Notes under the pieces: generated by a model
Databases searched by the model: none
Seen by the model: only the letters and a program-made list of their open reading frames with translations
Told to the model about the DNA's origin: nothing
In this document: in pieces, positions 8,551 through 18,278 of the stretch
How the letters are laid out: the number at the start of each line of letters is the position of its first letter
Position numbering within the stretch: position 1 is the first letter of the stretch
Position numbers and translations under genes: made by a program
NCBI GenBank assembly: GCA_002686705.1
Contig: NYYH01000056.1
Span: 1 to 64,000, forward strand
Direction of reading: 5' to 3'
Length of the DNA stretch: 64,000 nucleotides
Source: Bacteroidota bacterium
GTDB taxonomy: Bacteria; Bacteroidota; Bacteroidia; Bacteroidales; F082

Positions 8551-9381
8551 ATGCAATACGATCCAATAAAACTAAAACTTGGCTTATTCTTTAATATGTC
8601 ACCTATACTCCGTAAGATTTTTTATCGGCTGCTAGACATATTGTTACTTCGCTCTTGGTATATTAGAAAAGAAATAAGAATATGGGAGAAAGAGATATCA
8701 GGAAAACAAAACATACTTGATGCCGGTTCTGGATTTGGTCAGTACGATTTTTATCTTGCATCTAGAAATAGCAATTGGAATATAAGAGGATTAGATGTTA
8801 AACAAGAACAAGTCGACGATTGTAATGCGTTTTTCAACAAAATAGGATTGAATAACGCTTCATTTGATCATGGAGATTTAACAAAGTTAAATGAAGAAAG
8901 TGCATATAATTTGGTAATATGTGTTGATGTGATGGAGCATATTGAAGAGGATGAAATTGTTTTTGAGAACTTCCAGAAAGCATTAGTAGATGGTGGTATG
9001 CTATTAGTATCAACTCCATCAGATAAAGGAGGTTCTGATGTTCATCATGAACACCACCACTCACATGAAGATGGTGGTAGTCAGTCATTTATTGATGAAC
9101 ATGTACGAGATGGATATGGCGTTGATGAAATTTCTGAAAAGATGAAAAAGGCAGGATTCTCACGCAGTGAAGTTTATTACCAGTACGGTAAACCAGGCAA
9201 ACTAGCCTGGAAACTAAGCATGAAATTTCCAATACTTATGCTGAATACCTCTTATTTTATGTTCATTGTTCTTCCTATTTACTATCTAATAACATTTCCT
9301 TTTGTACTACTGTTAAACTGGTTAGATTTGAAGCAGTTACACAGTAGCGGAACCGGTATTGTGGCAAAAGCCTGGAAATAA
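8551..9381 (+). CDS. Membrane-tethered class I SAM methyltransferase with histidine-rich loop
   Basis: A 276-residue protein with a class I methyltransferase core: motif I LDAGSGFGQYDFYL near residue 55 and a motif IV region NLVICVDVMEHIEEDE. Between core strands lies an odd histidine-rich insert (VHHEHHHSHEDGG, about 169-181). The C-terminal 60 residues contain one or two hydrophobic segments (SYFMFIVLPIYYLITFPFVLLL) that probably anchor it to the inner membrane. It stops one base before the start of the LTA-synthase-like gene, so the two are probably translated together and may modify the same envelope molecule. The substrate is unknown. Confidence 0.8.
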   Translation: MQYDPIKLKLGLFFNMSPILRKIFYRLLDILLLRSWYIRKEIRIWEKEISGKQNILDAGSGFGQYDFYLASRNSNWNIRGLDVKQEQVDDCNAFFNKIGLNNASFDHGDLTKLNEESAYNLVICVDVMEHIEEDEIVFENFQKALVDGGMLLVSTPSDKGGSDVHHEHHHSHEDGGSQSFIDEHVRDGYGVDEISEKMKKAGFSRSEVYYQYGKPGKLAWKLSMKFPILMLNTSYFMFIVLPIYYLITFPFVLLLNWLDLKQLHSSGTGIVAKAWK

Positions 9382-9382
9382 T

Positions 9383-11398
9383 ATGCATTCTTATATTTAT
9401 AATATAATACTGCTTATTAAAAGGTTACTTTTAGCTTTATTCCTTTTTTTTATAGGCAGACTTTTCTTTTACATCTATAATTTCGGGTTGTTTGCTGATA
9501 TTGAATTTTGGCAACTAGCAAAAATATTTTTTGTTGGAATTAGATTCGATGTTTCTGTGTTATGCTATTTTAACCTATTGTTTATACTGGTTCATATAAT
9601 TCCAATAGGTAGATTTATTGCACTTCGACCGATACAATTATTTCTGAAGATATATTTCATTGTCATTAATAGTATTCTTCTATTTAGTAATCTTAGTGAT
9701 TCTATTTATTTTCATTTTGTGCAAAAAAGGTCAACATCGGATATTTTTAAATTTATTTTTCTTAGTGATGATGTACCTACTTTGCTTCCTGGTTTTATAA
9801 AAGATTATTGGTTTGTAGGAATTGTGTGGATGATAATATTAATTCTTACTTGGATTATCTACCCAAAATTCAATAAAAATAGATTTGATGAAATTGTTAT
9901 TGCTGACAAGAAGCCTTTTACGACAAAGCCTCTGTCGTTAAAAAAGAAAAAAGTATTACAGTTAGTTTATAAGTTAATTATAATGGTAGTGATTATCGGC
10001 TTGTCGTTAGTTGGAGCCCGTGGCGGACTTCAGCTAAAACCATTATCAATAATTGATGCGTCAAAACATGTAAGTGTTTCGCAAATGCCATTGGTGCTTA
10101 ATTCTGTTTTCACGGTAATGACAACATTCGGACATGATGAACTAACTGAAAAGAAATATTTTAGCGAAAAACAATGCCAAGAAATATATCCTGTTGTACA
10201 CAATTTTGAGAACAAGAATAAGGAGTTAAATAAGAAAAATATAGTTGTACTTCTTTTAGAAAGCTTTTCTAAAGAATATGTTGGTTCTTTAAATGCATAC
10301 AAAGGCTACACTCCATTTCTCGACTCTCTGATGCAACATTCTTTAGTAATAGAAAATGCGTATGCAAATGGTTTAAGATCAATTGATGCTATACCGGCTA
10401 TTGTAATTGGGGTTCCATCCTTAATGGATGATCCTTTTATTACATCTGTTTACAATACAAACAAAACTAACAGCCTCGCAATTATGCTTAAGGAAAAAGG
10501 TTATTACACTGCTTTTTTTCATGGTGGTACTAATGGAACAATGAATTTCGATGGATTTGCTGCTTATGCCGGATTTGATGATTATTATGGACGTTTTGAA
10601 TATAATAACGATGATGATTACGATAGCTATTGGGGAATATATGATGAACCTTTTTTACAATATTTTGCTCAGAAATTAAACTCATTTGAGCAACCATTTT
10701 TTGCTTTTGATTTTACGCTTAGCTCACATTATCCTTACAACATTCCTGAAAAGCATAAAGAAAAATTTCTTGAAGGTCCCATGAAAATTCATAAAGTAGT
10801 AAAATATACTGATTTTGCCTTGATGAAGTTTTTCAACACTGCAAAAAAAATGCCTTGGTATACTAACACTTTATTTATAATTGTTGCCGACCATCCTGCT
10901 CAATCAGTAATTCCTTCAAATAAAAATGATGTTGAAGAATTAGGACATATATTGAACAATGATTTAATGAGCTATTACAAAAACACGTCAGGGCGTTATG
11001 CTATTCCAATGTTGTTTTATAGCCCTGGCGACAGTTTGTTTACAGGTAATTACAGTGGAACAGTTCAACAAACAGACATTTTTTCAACCATACTTGATTA
11101 TCTGAATTACAGTGAACCAGTTGTTGCTTTCGGAGCAAGCATTCTAAATGATAGCTCGCATCGAATTGCGTTACAATATGTTAACGGACTCTATCAAATA
11201 ACTTCGGGAAAGTACAGCCTTCTTTTCGATGGCGATTTTAGTACATCATTGTATAATAATGATGAAGACCCACAGCATAAGCAAAACCTTATTAAAACTG
11301 AAACCGTTATCGCAGATAGTTTAGAAACAACTGTGAAGGCCATCCTGCAGCAATATCTTACCAGAATGATCAATAATGACTTGAAAATTAAAAACTAA
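9383..11398 (+). CDS. LTA synthase family sulfatase-fold phosphotransferase
   Basis: A 671-residue inner-membrane enzyme with about five N-terminal membrane helices and a large periplasmic alkaline-phosphatase/sulfatase-fold domain, the layout of lipoteichoic acid synthase and of phosphoglycerol or phosphoethanolamine transferases. The metal-site Glu293 in LLLESFSKEY, the nucleophile position Ser333 in ANGLRSIDAIPAI (Ser instead of the Thr of classical LtaS), and the late VADHP metal site are visible. As the cell is Gram-negative, the acceptor is more likely a lipid or glycan headgroup than lipoteichoic acid. ATG 9383 is preferred over TTG 9359 because it lies one base after the previous stop. 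Confidence 0.87.
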   Translation: MHSYIYNIILLIKRLLLALFLFFIGRLFFYIYNFGLFADIEFWQLAKIFFVGIRFDVSVLCYFNLLFILVHIIPIGRFIALRPIQLFLKIYFIVINSILLFSNLSDSIYFHFVQKRSTSDIFKFIFLSDDVPTLLPGFIKDYWFVGIVWMIILILTWIIYPKFNKNRFDEIVIADKKPFTTKPLSLKKKKVLQLVYKLIIMVVIIGLSLVGARGGLQLKPLSIIDASKHVSVSQMPLVLNSVFTVMTTFGHDELTEKKYFSEKQCQEIYPVVHNFENKNKELNKKNIVVLLLESFSKEYVGSLNAYKGYTPFLDSLMQHSLVIENAYANGLRSIDAIPAIVIGVPSLMDDPFITSVYNTNKTNSLAIMLKEKGYYTAFFHGGTNGTMNFDGFAAYAGFDDYYGRFEYNNDDDYDSYWGIYDEPFLQYFAQKLNSFEQPFFAFDFTLSSHYPYNIPEKHKEKFLEGPMKIHKVVKYTDFALMKFFNTAKKMPWYTNTLFIIVADHPAQSVIPSNKNDVEELGHILNNDLMSYYKNTSGRYAIPMLFYSPGDSLFTGNYSGTVQQTDIFSTILDYLNYSEPVVAFGASILNDSSHRIALQYVNGLYQITSGKYSLLFDGDFSTSLYNNDEDPQHKQNLIKTETVIADSLETTVKAILQQYLTRMINNDLKIKN

Positions 11399-11455
11399 TC
11401 TTAAAATTTATCGGATATTTGTAATTAGTTAGTCTTTGCAAAACAAAAACAACTT

Positions 11456-12685
11456 ATGCGACTTTCATTTTTTATAGCAAAACGATATTTAATTTCGAAA
11501 AAGTCGCATAATCTGATAAATATAATTTCAATTATTTCAGTTGTTGGATTATCAGTTGGCACAATAGCACTTATTGTTGTACTATCTGTTTTTAATGGCT
11601 TTGAAGATGTGATAAAGTCGCTTTATTTCACTTTCAATGCGGACTTACAAATTACTGCCCAACAAGGTAAAACCTTTAACTATTCCAAATTCCCTTATGA
11701 AAAAATTATTGATATACAGGGAGTTAGTGGAGTATCTCAAGTAGTAGAAGAAGATGCTTTATTCAAATATATGGATAAACAACATATTGCAAGGATAAAG
11801 GGAGTTTCTGATAATTTTATCGAATTATCCAGAATAGATACAATGATTGTTAACGGGTCTTTTATTCTTCAAGAAGGAAAATCGGAATTCGCTGTTGTTG
11901 GTTCTGGTATAGCATGGTATCTAGATGTCTATCCACAAAATATTTCAAATTTGCTATCTATTTATGTGCCTCGGCGAGGAAATGCTTCTTCCTTTAATTT
12001 TGAAAATGCCTTTAACAGTAGAGCAGTTCATCCGTCAGGTGTTTTCTCAATACAACAAGAATTTGATGAAAAATATGTTTTTGTTCCAATGCACTTTGCT
12101 CGTGAATTACTTGAATATACTGATGAGGTTACCAGCGTTGAAATAAGATATAAACCAGGGGTTGATGAAGATAAAATGCAAAGTAATGTTCAGTCAATTT
12201 TAGGAAATGATTATGTTGTTAAAAACCGGTTTCAACAAAATGATGCTCTATTTAAGATTTTACGGTCTGAAAAAACAGCTATATTCCTGATTCTGATTTT
12301 TATACTTATTCTGTCATCTTTTAATATGATTGGGTCACTTTCAATTCTGATCATAGAAAAAAATAAAGATATTGGAATATTGGCAAGTATGGGTGCCGAT
12401 TTGAAACTTATTAAAACAATATTCTTTACAGAAGGAATGTTAATAAGTTTCATAAGCAGTATTATTGGCTTAGTAATTGGGTTTGCAATTTTATTCATTC
12501 AAGAAAATTATGGACTACTGCAGCTTAGTGGAGGTGATGGTGCTTTTGTAATTTCAGCCTATCCGGTGAAAATGCACTTATTAGATTTTATATCTGTATT
12601 TGGTACTGTCATGGTAATTGGTATTTTTGCTACTATATATCCTGTAATGTATCTTACGAAAGAAAGCTCGACAATAAAAAAATGA
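11456..12685 (+). CDS. LolC/LolE-type ABC transporter permease (FtsX/MacB family)
   Basis: A 409-residue inner-membrane permease with the FtsX/MacB layout: a first membrane helix (ISIISVVGLSVGTIALIVVLSVFNGFED), a periplasmic domain of about 200 residues, and three C-terminal helices including IGILASMGADLKLIKTIFFTEG, the segment that contacts the ATPase. The N terminus SFFIAKRYLISKKSHN is typical of the LolC/E branch, which releases lipoproteins from the inner membrane. No LolD ATPase is beside it, which is usual in Bacteroidota. Whether it acts as LolC or LolE cannot be told from sequence. Confidence 0.87.
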   Translation: MRLSFFIAKRYLISKKSHNLINIISIISVVGLSVGTIALIVVLSVFNGFEDVIKSLYFTFNADLQITAQQGKTFNYSKFPYEKIIDIQGVSGVSQVVEEDALFKYMDKQHIARIKGVSDNFIELSRIDTMIVNGSFILQEGKSEFAVVGSGIAWYLDVYPQNISNLLSIYVPRRGNASSFNFENAFNSRAVHPSGVFSIQQEFDEKYVFVPMHFARELLEYTDEVTSVEIRYKPGVDEDKMQSNVQSILGNDYVVKNRFQQNDALFKILRSEKTAIFLILIFILILSSFNMIGSLSILIIEKNKDIGILASMGADLKLIKTIFFTEGMLISFISSIIGLVIGFAILFIQENYGLLQLSGGDGAFVISAYPVKMHLLDFISVFGTVMVIGIFATIYPVMYLTKESSTIKK

Positions 12686-12769
12686 AAACTAAAAAAGTTC
12701 TAGTGTCAGCAAACTTCATCTTAACTTATTGTGTCACATATATTAAACATTATCTTAAAAATAAACCAA

Positions 12770-15700
12770 ATGAAAAGATTTTTATCTTTAGTATTAATGA
12801 TTGCGGCTTTTTTAAGTTTAAACGCAACTGATTGGATTGAATTAAAAAACGAAGGACAGGCATCTGAAAATATTAAACTTGTATCGTCAGATGTTAACAC
12901 CTCGATGGTTCATTTTTCAATGAACGGGTTTTGGAAAAATGATGTAGAAACAAGCAGGGGAACGGCATGGCTAATCTCTGCTGAGAATAGTGGCTCAAAT
13001 TTAAAGCTTGGTGCTCCCAATTTGCCAGTTTTTGCAACATCACTTATTATTCCTAATCAGGCAAATATGCAGATGAAAATTGTGTCATCGCAATATGAAG
13101 AATTTCAAGATGTGTTAATTGCACCCTCAAAAGGGAATTTGGTACGCACTGTTGATCCTTCAAGTATTCCATATGAATTTGGCAAGCAATACTCAGTTGA
13201 TTTATATTATCCAGGTGAAGTAGGAAATTTGAGAGAACCTTATATAGTAAGAGACTTTCGTGCACAAACAGTTCTGATTTACCCGATGCAATATAATCCT
13301 ATATCAAAAACTTTAAGAGTTTATTATGATATTACTGTTGAGATTACCGAAAGCGGAACTTCTACAATAAATACATTGCCTTCTGATTATCAGATCGATC
13401 AAGTTGAAAGCACATTTCATAATATTTATTCTCGTCAACTGTTAAACTACAATTTAACCTCTCGTTATGATCCTGTTGGTGAAGTAGGAAATATGTTGAT
13501 TATCTCACACGGTGATTTTATGGACGAAGTACAACCTCTTATTGATTGGAAAATAAAGACAGGAACTCCTGTTGAGATTGTTGATGTAGCAACAATTGGT
13601 GGGGCGTCTGATATTAAACAATACATTGCCAATTACTTTACTGACAATGGGCTTACTTTTGTTCTACTGGTTGGTGATGCACCTCAAGTTCCTACAAGTA
13701 ATGCAGGAGGTTGGGATTCAGATGTGGATTATTCTTATGTTGCAGGTAACGATCATTATCCTGATTTATTTGTTGGAAGATTTTCAGCAGAAACAGAAGC
13801 TCAAGTTGTAACACAGGTGACAAGAGTATTGGATTACGAACAAAACCCAATAACAGACACTGCCTGGTATTCAAAAGCTGTGGGTATAGCATCTGATCAA
13901 GGTCCTGGTGATGATAATGAATATGACTATGTTCACATCAGAAATATTGGTGATAACAAGTTAATTCCTTTTACATATAATTATGCTTATGAATTTTTTG
14001 ATGGTAGCCAAGGAGGTAATGATGCTGATAACAACCCTACTTCAACAATGGTAGGTGATGCTATTAATTCAGGAGCAACGATTATAAACTATACAGGTCA
14101 TGGCAGCCAGGTTTCTTGGAGTACTTCAGGGTTTTCAAACAGCAATGTTAATAGCCTGACTAATAATGGAAAACTACCTTTTATTTTTTCAGTGGCATGC
14201 GTAAACGGAAACTTTGTAGCAGGAACATGTTTCGCCGAGGCATGGTTAAGGGCTGAAAATAACGGTGAACCAGCAGGGGCAATTGCCACTTTAATGTCAA
14301 CAATCAACCAAAGCTGGAATCCTCCAATGCGCGGTCAGGATGAAATGAATGATATACTGAGTGAAGCATATTCTGATAATATTAAACGTACATTCGGAGG
14401 AATATCCATGAATGGTTGTATGAACATGAATGATGTTTATGGAACTGCTGGTGAAGAAATGACAGATACCTGGACTATTTTTGGTGATCCTTCACTTGAG
14501 ATAAGAACAGCTGTCCCACAAGATTTAACCGTTACACACCCAGCGTCTGTTATATTAGGTTCTACAACAATGAGTATCACATGTGATGCAGAAGGTGCAT
14601 TTGCAACATTTAGTATGAATGGTGAGATTATTGGTTCAGCAATTGTTGAGGGTGGGTCTGCAACCTTAACTTACGAAGGACTTACCAACTTAGGTACAGC
14701 TGATTTTGTGGTAACATCTTTCAATTATCGACCATATATTTCCACAATTGAAATTATACCAGCTGAAGGGCCTTATATAGTCTATGCAACAAATATAATC
14801 AATGACATAGCAGGTAATAATGATGGATTAATGGATTACTCCGAGAACATATTGCTAACAGTTGGTTTAACTAATGTTGGACTAGAAGAAGCAGTAGGTG
14901 TGACTGCAACTTTGACAACTACAAGTGAATATATTGAACTCGTTTCAACAGAAGCCGATTATGGTAATATTGCTGCAAATGATACAGTGATAGTGGTTGA
15001 TGGATTTGAGTTTAATGTGACTGATGATATCCCTGACCTAATTATTGCAAATTTCCAGATATCTGCTCAAGACGAAAATGGTAATGAAATTTGGGAATCT
15101 TCTTTCATGTTAACAGGTCATGCACCAAGTTTAGTCTTTAGTGGATTTGCAATCGATGATTCGGATGGAAATAGCAATGGAAGAATTGATCCAGGTGAAA
15201 CTGTTGAAATTGCTGTTGATATATCAAACGATGGAACATCAGAAGCTTATAATGTTATGAGTGAGCTGCAATCTTCAAGTGAATACATTGAGATAAACGG
15301 CGATCCTCAATCATTAGGCAATATTCCCGGTAATGAAATAGAACAAGTAATATTTAGCGTATCTGCTGCATCTGATACGCCTGAGGGTACTTCTGTAACT
15401 TTCGAAATAAATATGATAGCTGATCATGGGATTAGTGGAACCGATGACTTTATTGCAGTAATTGGACTTAAGTCTATTTTAATTATCGATTTGGCAAATA
15501 GCAATTCTACAAGTTCAATTGAATCATGTTTGGATATGTTACAAGTAGAAAGAGATGTTGTAATTGATTGGTCTGCAGATATTAATAATTATCAATCAGT
15601 ATTTGTATTGTTAGGGATATATCCGGATAATTATGTGTTAGAAAATGCCGAGGGTGATTTACTTGCCACATACCTTGAAAATGGCGGACGTATATACATG

Positions 15701-16357
15701 GAAGGAGGTGATACCTGGGCATATGATAACCAAACAAGTGTTCATGAACTTTTTAATATAGAGGGTATAGCTGATGGAGCTGGAGACTTAGGAACTATTG
15801 TTGGTGAAAGCGGGAGTATCATGCATAGTTTCGAATTTGAATATAATGGTATAAACAGTTATATAGACCAAATTGCACCAAAGTCAAACAGTTTGCTCAT
15901 TTTCAAAAATACAGAACCTGAATATGGCACAGGGGTTTCTTTTGAAAATGAAGTATATAAAACTATTGGTACTTCATTTGAGTTTGCAGGTCTTGTTGAT
16001 CAAGAAGGATCAACCAAAGATGAAGTGATGGCTGAAATATTATTCTTTTTTGGGATAAATTACATGTGGACTGATATTGATGATAATCCGATTACTGATT
16101 TAAACGTTATAGCATACCCTAATCCGACTAATGAAAATGTCACTATTCAACTTTCTCTGGATAAAAGTTATGAAGTCAGCCTTTCAATCTTTGATTTGAC
16201 TGGAAGAAAAATAACAGATCTTTCTAATGAGGAAAAAATTATTGGTGGTTCACACAATTATTATTGGAACACTACAGGTGTGGATTCAGGAATATATTTC
16301 TACAAATTAAATATTGGAAGTACTTCTGTTGTAAGAAAAATTATCGTAACCAAATAG
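12770..16357 (+). CDS. Gingipain-like C25 cysteine peptidase, type IX secreted
   Basis: A 1195-residue secreted peptidase starting at ATG 12770, which gives a clean signal peptide (MKRFLSLVLMIAAFLSLNA). A C25-type propeptide (about 22-220) precedes the catalytic domain with the His-Cys pair: His444 in NYTGHGSQ and Cys477 in SVACVNGNF, 33 residues apart as in Arg-gingipain. It continues with an Ig-like domain, two similar domains of about 110 residues that each start with an NDG/DGNSNGRID-type calcium-like loop, a flavodoxin-like stretch, and a type IX sorting domain beginning at YPNPTNENV. Gingipain haemagglutinin domains are absent. It probably degrades extracellular protein; the specificity is unknown. 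Confidence 0.92.
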   Translation: MKRFLSLVLMIAAFLSLNATDWIELKNEGQASENIKLVSSDVNTSMVHFSMNGFWKNDVETSRGTAWLISAENSGSNLKLGAPNLPVFATSLIIPNQANMQMKIVSSQYEEFQDVLIAPSKGNLVRTVDPSSIPYEFGKQYSVDLYYPGEVGNLREPYIVRDFRAQTVLIYPMQYNPISKTLRVYYDITVEITESGTSTINTLPSDYQIDQVESTFHNIYSRQLLNYNLTSRYDPVGEVGNMLIISHGDFMDEVQPLIDWKIKTGTPVEIVDVATIGGASDIKQYIANYFTDNGLTFVLLVGDAPQVPTSNAGGWDSDVDYSYVAGNDHYPDLFVGRFSAETEAQVVTQVTRVLDYEQNPITDTAWYSKAVGIASDQGPGDDNEYDYVHIRNIGDNKLIPFTYNYAYEFFDGSQGGNDADNNPTSTMVGDAINSGATIINYTGHGSQVSWSTSGFSNSNVNSLTNNGKLPFIFSVACVNGNFVAGTCFAEAWLRAENNGEPAGAIATLMSTINQSWNPPMRGQDEMNDILSEAYSDNIKRTFGGISMNGCMNMNDVYGTAGEEMTDTWTIFGDPSLEIRTAVPQDLTVTHPASVILGSTTMSITCDAEGAFATFSMNGEIIGSAIVEGGSATLTYEGLTNLGTADFVVTSFNYRPYISTIEIIPAEGPYIVYATNIINDIAGNNDGLMDYSENILLTVGLTNVGLEEAVGVTATLTTTSEYIELVSTEADYGNIAANDTVIVVDGFEFNVTDDIPDLIIANFQISAQDENGNEIWESSFMLTGHAPSLVFSGFAIDDSDGNSNGRIDPGETVEIAVDISNDGTSEAYNVMSELQSSSEYIEINGDPQSLGNIPGNEIEQVIFSVSAASDTPEGTSVTFEINMIADHGISGTDDFIAVIGLKSILIIDLANSNSTSSIESCLDMLQVERDVVIDWSADINNYQSVFVLLGIYPDNYVLENAEGDLLATYLENGGRIYMEGGDTWAYDNQTSVHELFNIEGIADGAGDLGTIVGESGSIMHSFEFEYNGINSYIDQIAPKSNSLLIFKNTEPEYGTGVSFENEVYKTIGTSFEFAGLVDQEGSTKDEVMAEILFFFGINYMWTDIDDNPITDLNVIAYPNPTNENVTIQLSLDKSYEVSLSIFDLTGRKITDLSNEEKIIGGSHNYYWNTTGVDSGIYFYKLNIGSTSVVRKIIVTK

Positions 16358-16362
16358 CTCAA

Positions 16363-18201
16363 TTATTCGACAGTAACAGATTTTGCAAGATTACGTGGCA
16401 TATCTACGTTACAGCCACGCATAACTGCAATATGATAAGCCAGTTTTTGTAGCGGGATTGTTGCGAGGAGTGGGATTAGAAATTCTTCAGTTTCAGGAAT
16501 TTCAATTACATAATCGGCTATCTTTTTAATAATTGTATCTCCCTCAGTGACTATTGCAATAATTTTACCTTTTCTGGCTTTAACTTCTTGAATATTGCTT
16601 ACAACTTTTTCGTAAATACCTAAGTGTGGAGCAATAAAAACAACTGGCATGTTTTCATCAATCAAGGCTATCGGTCCATGTTTCATTTCTGCAGCTGGAT
16701 AACCCTCGGCATGAATATATGATATTTCTTTAAGTTTTAAAGCTCCTTCAAGCGCAACAGGGAAATTATTTCCTCTGCCTAAATAAAGAAAATTATTTAC
16801 ATCTTTATACTTTTTTGCAATTCTCTCAGTCGTGCCATTAGTACTTAATACCCTTTCCACTTTTTCAGGTATTCTGTCAAGTTCTTGCAACATCTGCATA
16901 AATTTGGCTTTTGGTATTGTTCCTTTAAGTTGTGCAAGTCTTAGTGTCATTACTGCAAGTACCGCAACTTGTGCTGTAAAAGCCTTTGTTGATGCAACCC
17001 CAATTTCAGGTCCTGCATGTGTGTATGAACCTGCATGAGAAGCCCTCGCAATTGATGAACCAACAACATTACATATTCCAAGAATTGTTGCACCCTTCTT
17101 CTTTGCTAACTCAATGGCAGCCAATGTATCAGCAGTTTCACCTGACTGCGAAATAGCAATAATTACATCATCTTCACTAATTATTGGATTTCTATATCTG
17201 AACTCTGAGGCATATTCAACTTCAACGGGTATCCGTGCAATATCCTCAATCATATACTCACCAACTAAACCAGCATGCCATGATGTACCACAAGCGATTA
17301 TAATAATGCGTTTAGCATTTACTAGTTTTTGTTCATAATCAATAATCCCACCCAGAGAAACATTGCCAGTTATAGGATTTATCCTTCCTCTTAAGCTATC
17401 TTTAATAGAGTTAGGCTGTTCGTATATCTCTTTCAACATGAAATGTTCGTATCCTCCTTTTTCAAGTTCACTCAGATTCCATTCCAATTCCTGAACATAA
17501 GGTGTTTTATCCTTATTTTTGATAGTTTTAATTTTTAACTCTTCACCTCTTGTAAGAACAGCAATTTCTTCATCCTCAAGATAAACAACATTCTTGGTAT
17601 ACTCCACAATTGGTGTGGCATCAGACGCAAGAAAGAAATCGTCATCGCCAATTCCAACAACTAACGGACTTCCTTTTCTTGCTGCTATCAATGTATTAGG
17701 ATGTTCCTCTGACAAGATCACAATCGCATAAGCACCAATAACCTGACTCAAAGCAATACGCACGGCTTCATCAAGAAGAACATTTTCTTTTATTCGAATA
17801 TCCTCAATTAGGTTTACTAACACTTCAGTATCAGTATCCGATTCGAAAACATATCCTCTCGCCTTTAATTCTTCTTTTAATGTGGAATAATTTTCAATAA
17901 TTCCGTTGTGGATAATTGAAATTGATTTTGACTGGGAGGAGTGTGGATGTGCATTTATTTGATTTGGTTCACCATGTGTAGCCCAACGAGTGTGCGCTAT
18001 CCCAATTTCTCCTTCAACATGTTGATCTTTTAAAAACTTTTCAAGTTTAGAAACTTTTCCTTTGGTTTTGTATGTATGAATTTTACCATTTAACAGTGAA
18101 ATGCCTGCACTATCGTAACCTCGGTACTCTAAACGATGTAACCCTTTAATTAATATAGGGTGCGCCTTTTTGTATCCTATATAAGCAACTATTCCACACA
18201 T
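16363..18201 (-). CDS. glmS: Glutamine--fructose-6-phosphate aminotransferase (isomerizing)
   Basis: A 612-residue cytosolic enzyme that makes glucosamine-6-phosphate from fructose-6-phosphate and glutamine, the entry step to UDP-GlcNAc for peptidoglycan and lipid A. It begins MCGIVAYIG, so Cys2 is the N-terminal nucleophile of the glutaminase domain (to about 220); two SIS sugar-isomerase domains follow (IACGTSWHAG and YLGRGNNFPVALEGALKLKE), and it ends with NMPRNLAKSVTVE as expected. Length matches the family. The stop lies five bases from that of the convergent peptidase gene. A good -33/-7 promoter lies upstream; no glmS ribozyme is visible in the short leader. Confidence 0.97.
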   Translation of the reverse strand: MCGIVAYIGYKKAHPILIKGLHRLEYRGYDSAGISLLNGKIHTYKTKGKVSKLEKFLKDQHVEGEIGIAHTRWATHGEPNQINAHPHSSQSKSISIIHNGIIENYSTLKEELKARGYVFESDTDTEVLVNLIEDIRIKENVLLDEAVRIALSQVIGAYAIVILSEEHPNTLIAARKGSPLVVGIGDDDFFLASDATPIVEYTKNVVYLEDEEIAVLTRGEELKIKTIKNKDKTPYVQELEWNLSELEKGGYEHFMLKEIYEQPNSIKDSLRGRINPITGNVSLGGIIDYEQKLVNAKRIIIIACGTSWHAGLVGEYMIEDIARIPVEVEYASEFRYRNPIISEDDVIIAISQSGETADTLAAIELAKKKGATILGICNVVGSSIARASHAGSYTHAGPEIGVASTKAFTAQVAVLAVMTLRLAQLKGTIPKAKFMQMLQELDRIPEKVERVLSTNGTTERIAKKYKDVNNFLYLGRGNNFPVALEGALKLKEISYIHAEGYPAAEMKHGPIALIDENMPVVFIAPHLGIYEKVVSNIQEVKARKGKIIAIVTEGDTIIKKIADYVIEIPETEEFLIPLLATIPLQKLAYHIAVMRGCNVDMPRNLAKSVTVE

Positions 18202-18221
18202 GTTTTATTTATTTAATTATA

Positions 18222-18251
18222 CAAATATAAACGAAAACAGGAAATTTCAAA
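18222..18251 (-). promoter_or_regulatory. glmS promoter, -33 TTTG and -7 TATATTTG
   Basis: On the minus strand a TTTG (18248-18251) and a TATATTTG (18222-18229) are 18 bases apart, close to the Bacteroidota vegetative promoter pattern, with the glmS ATG about 20 bases further on. This is one of the best promoter matches in the window. Confidence 0.55.
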
Positions 18252-18278
18252 AAAAGAGAGGTTAAATTAGTTTTGGTT

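Noticed and set aside
16363..18221. glmS ribozyme or other leader riboswitch
   Set aside because: The promoter elements leave a leader of only about 15-20 bases, too short for such a structure.
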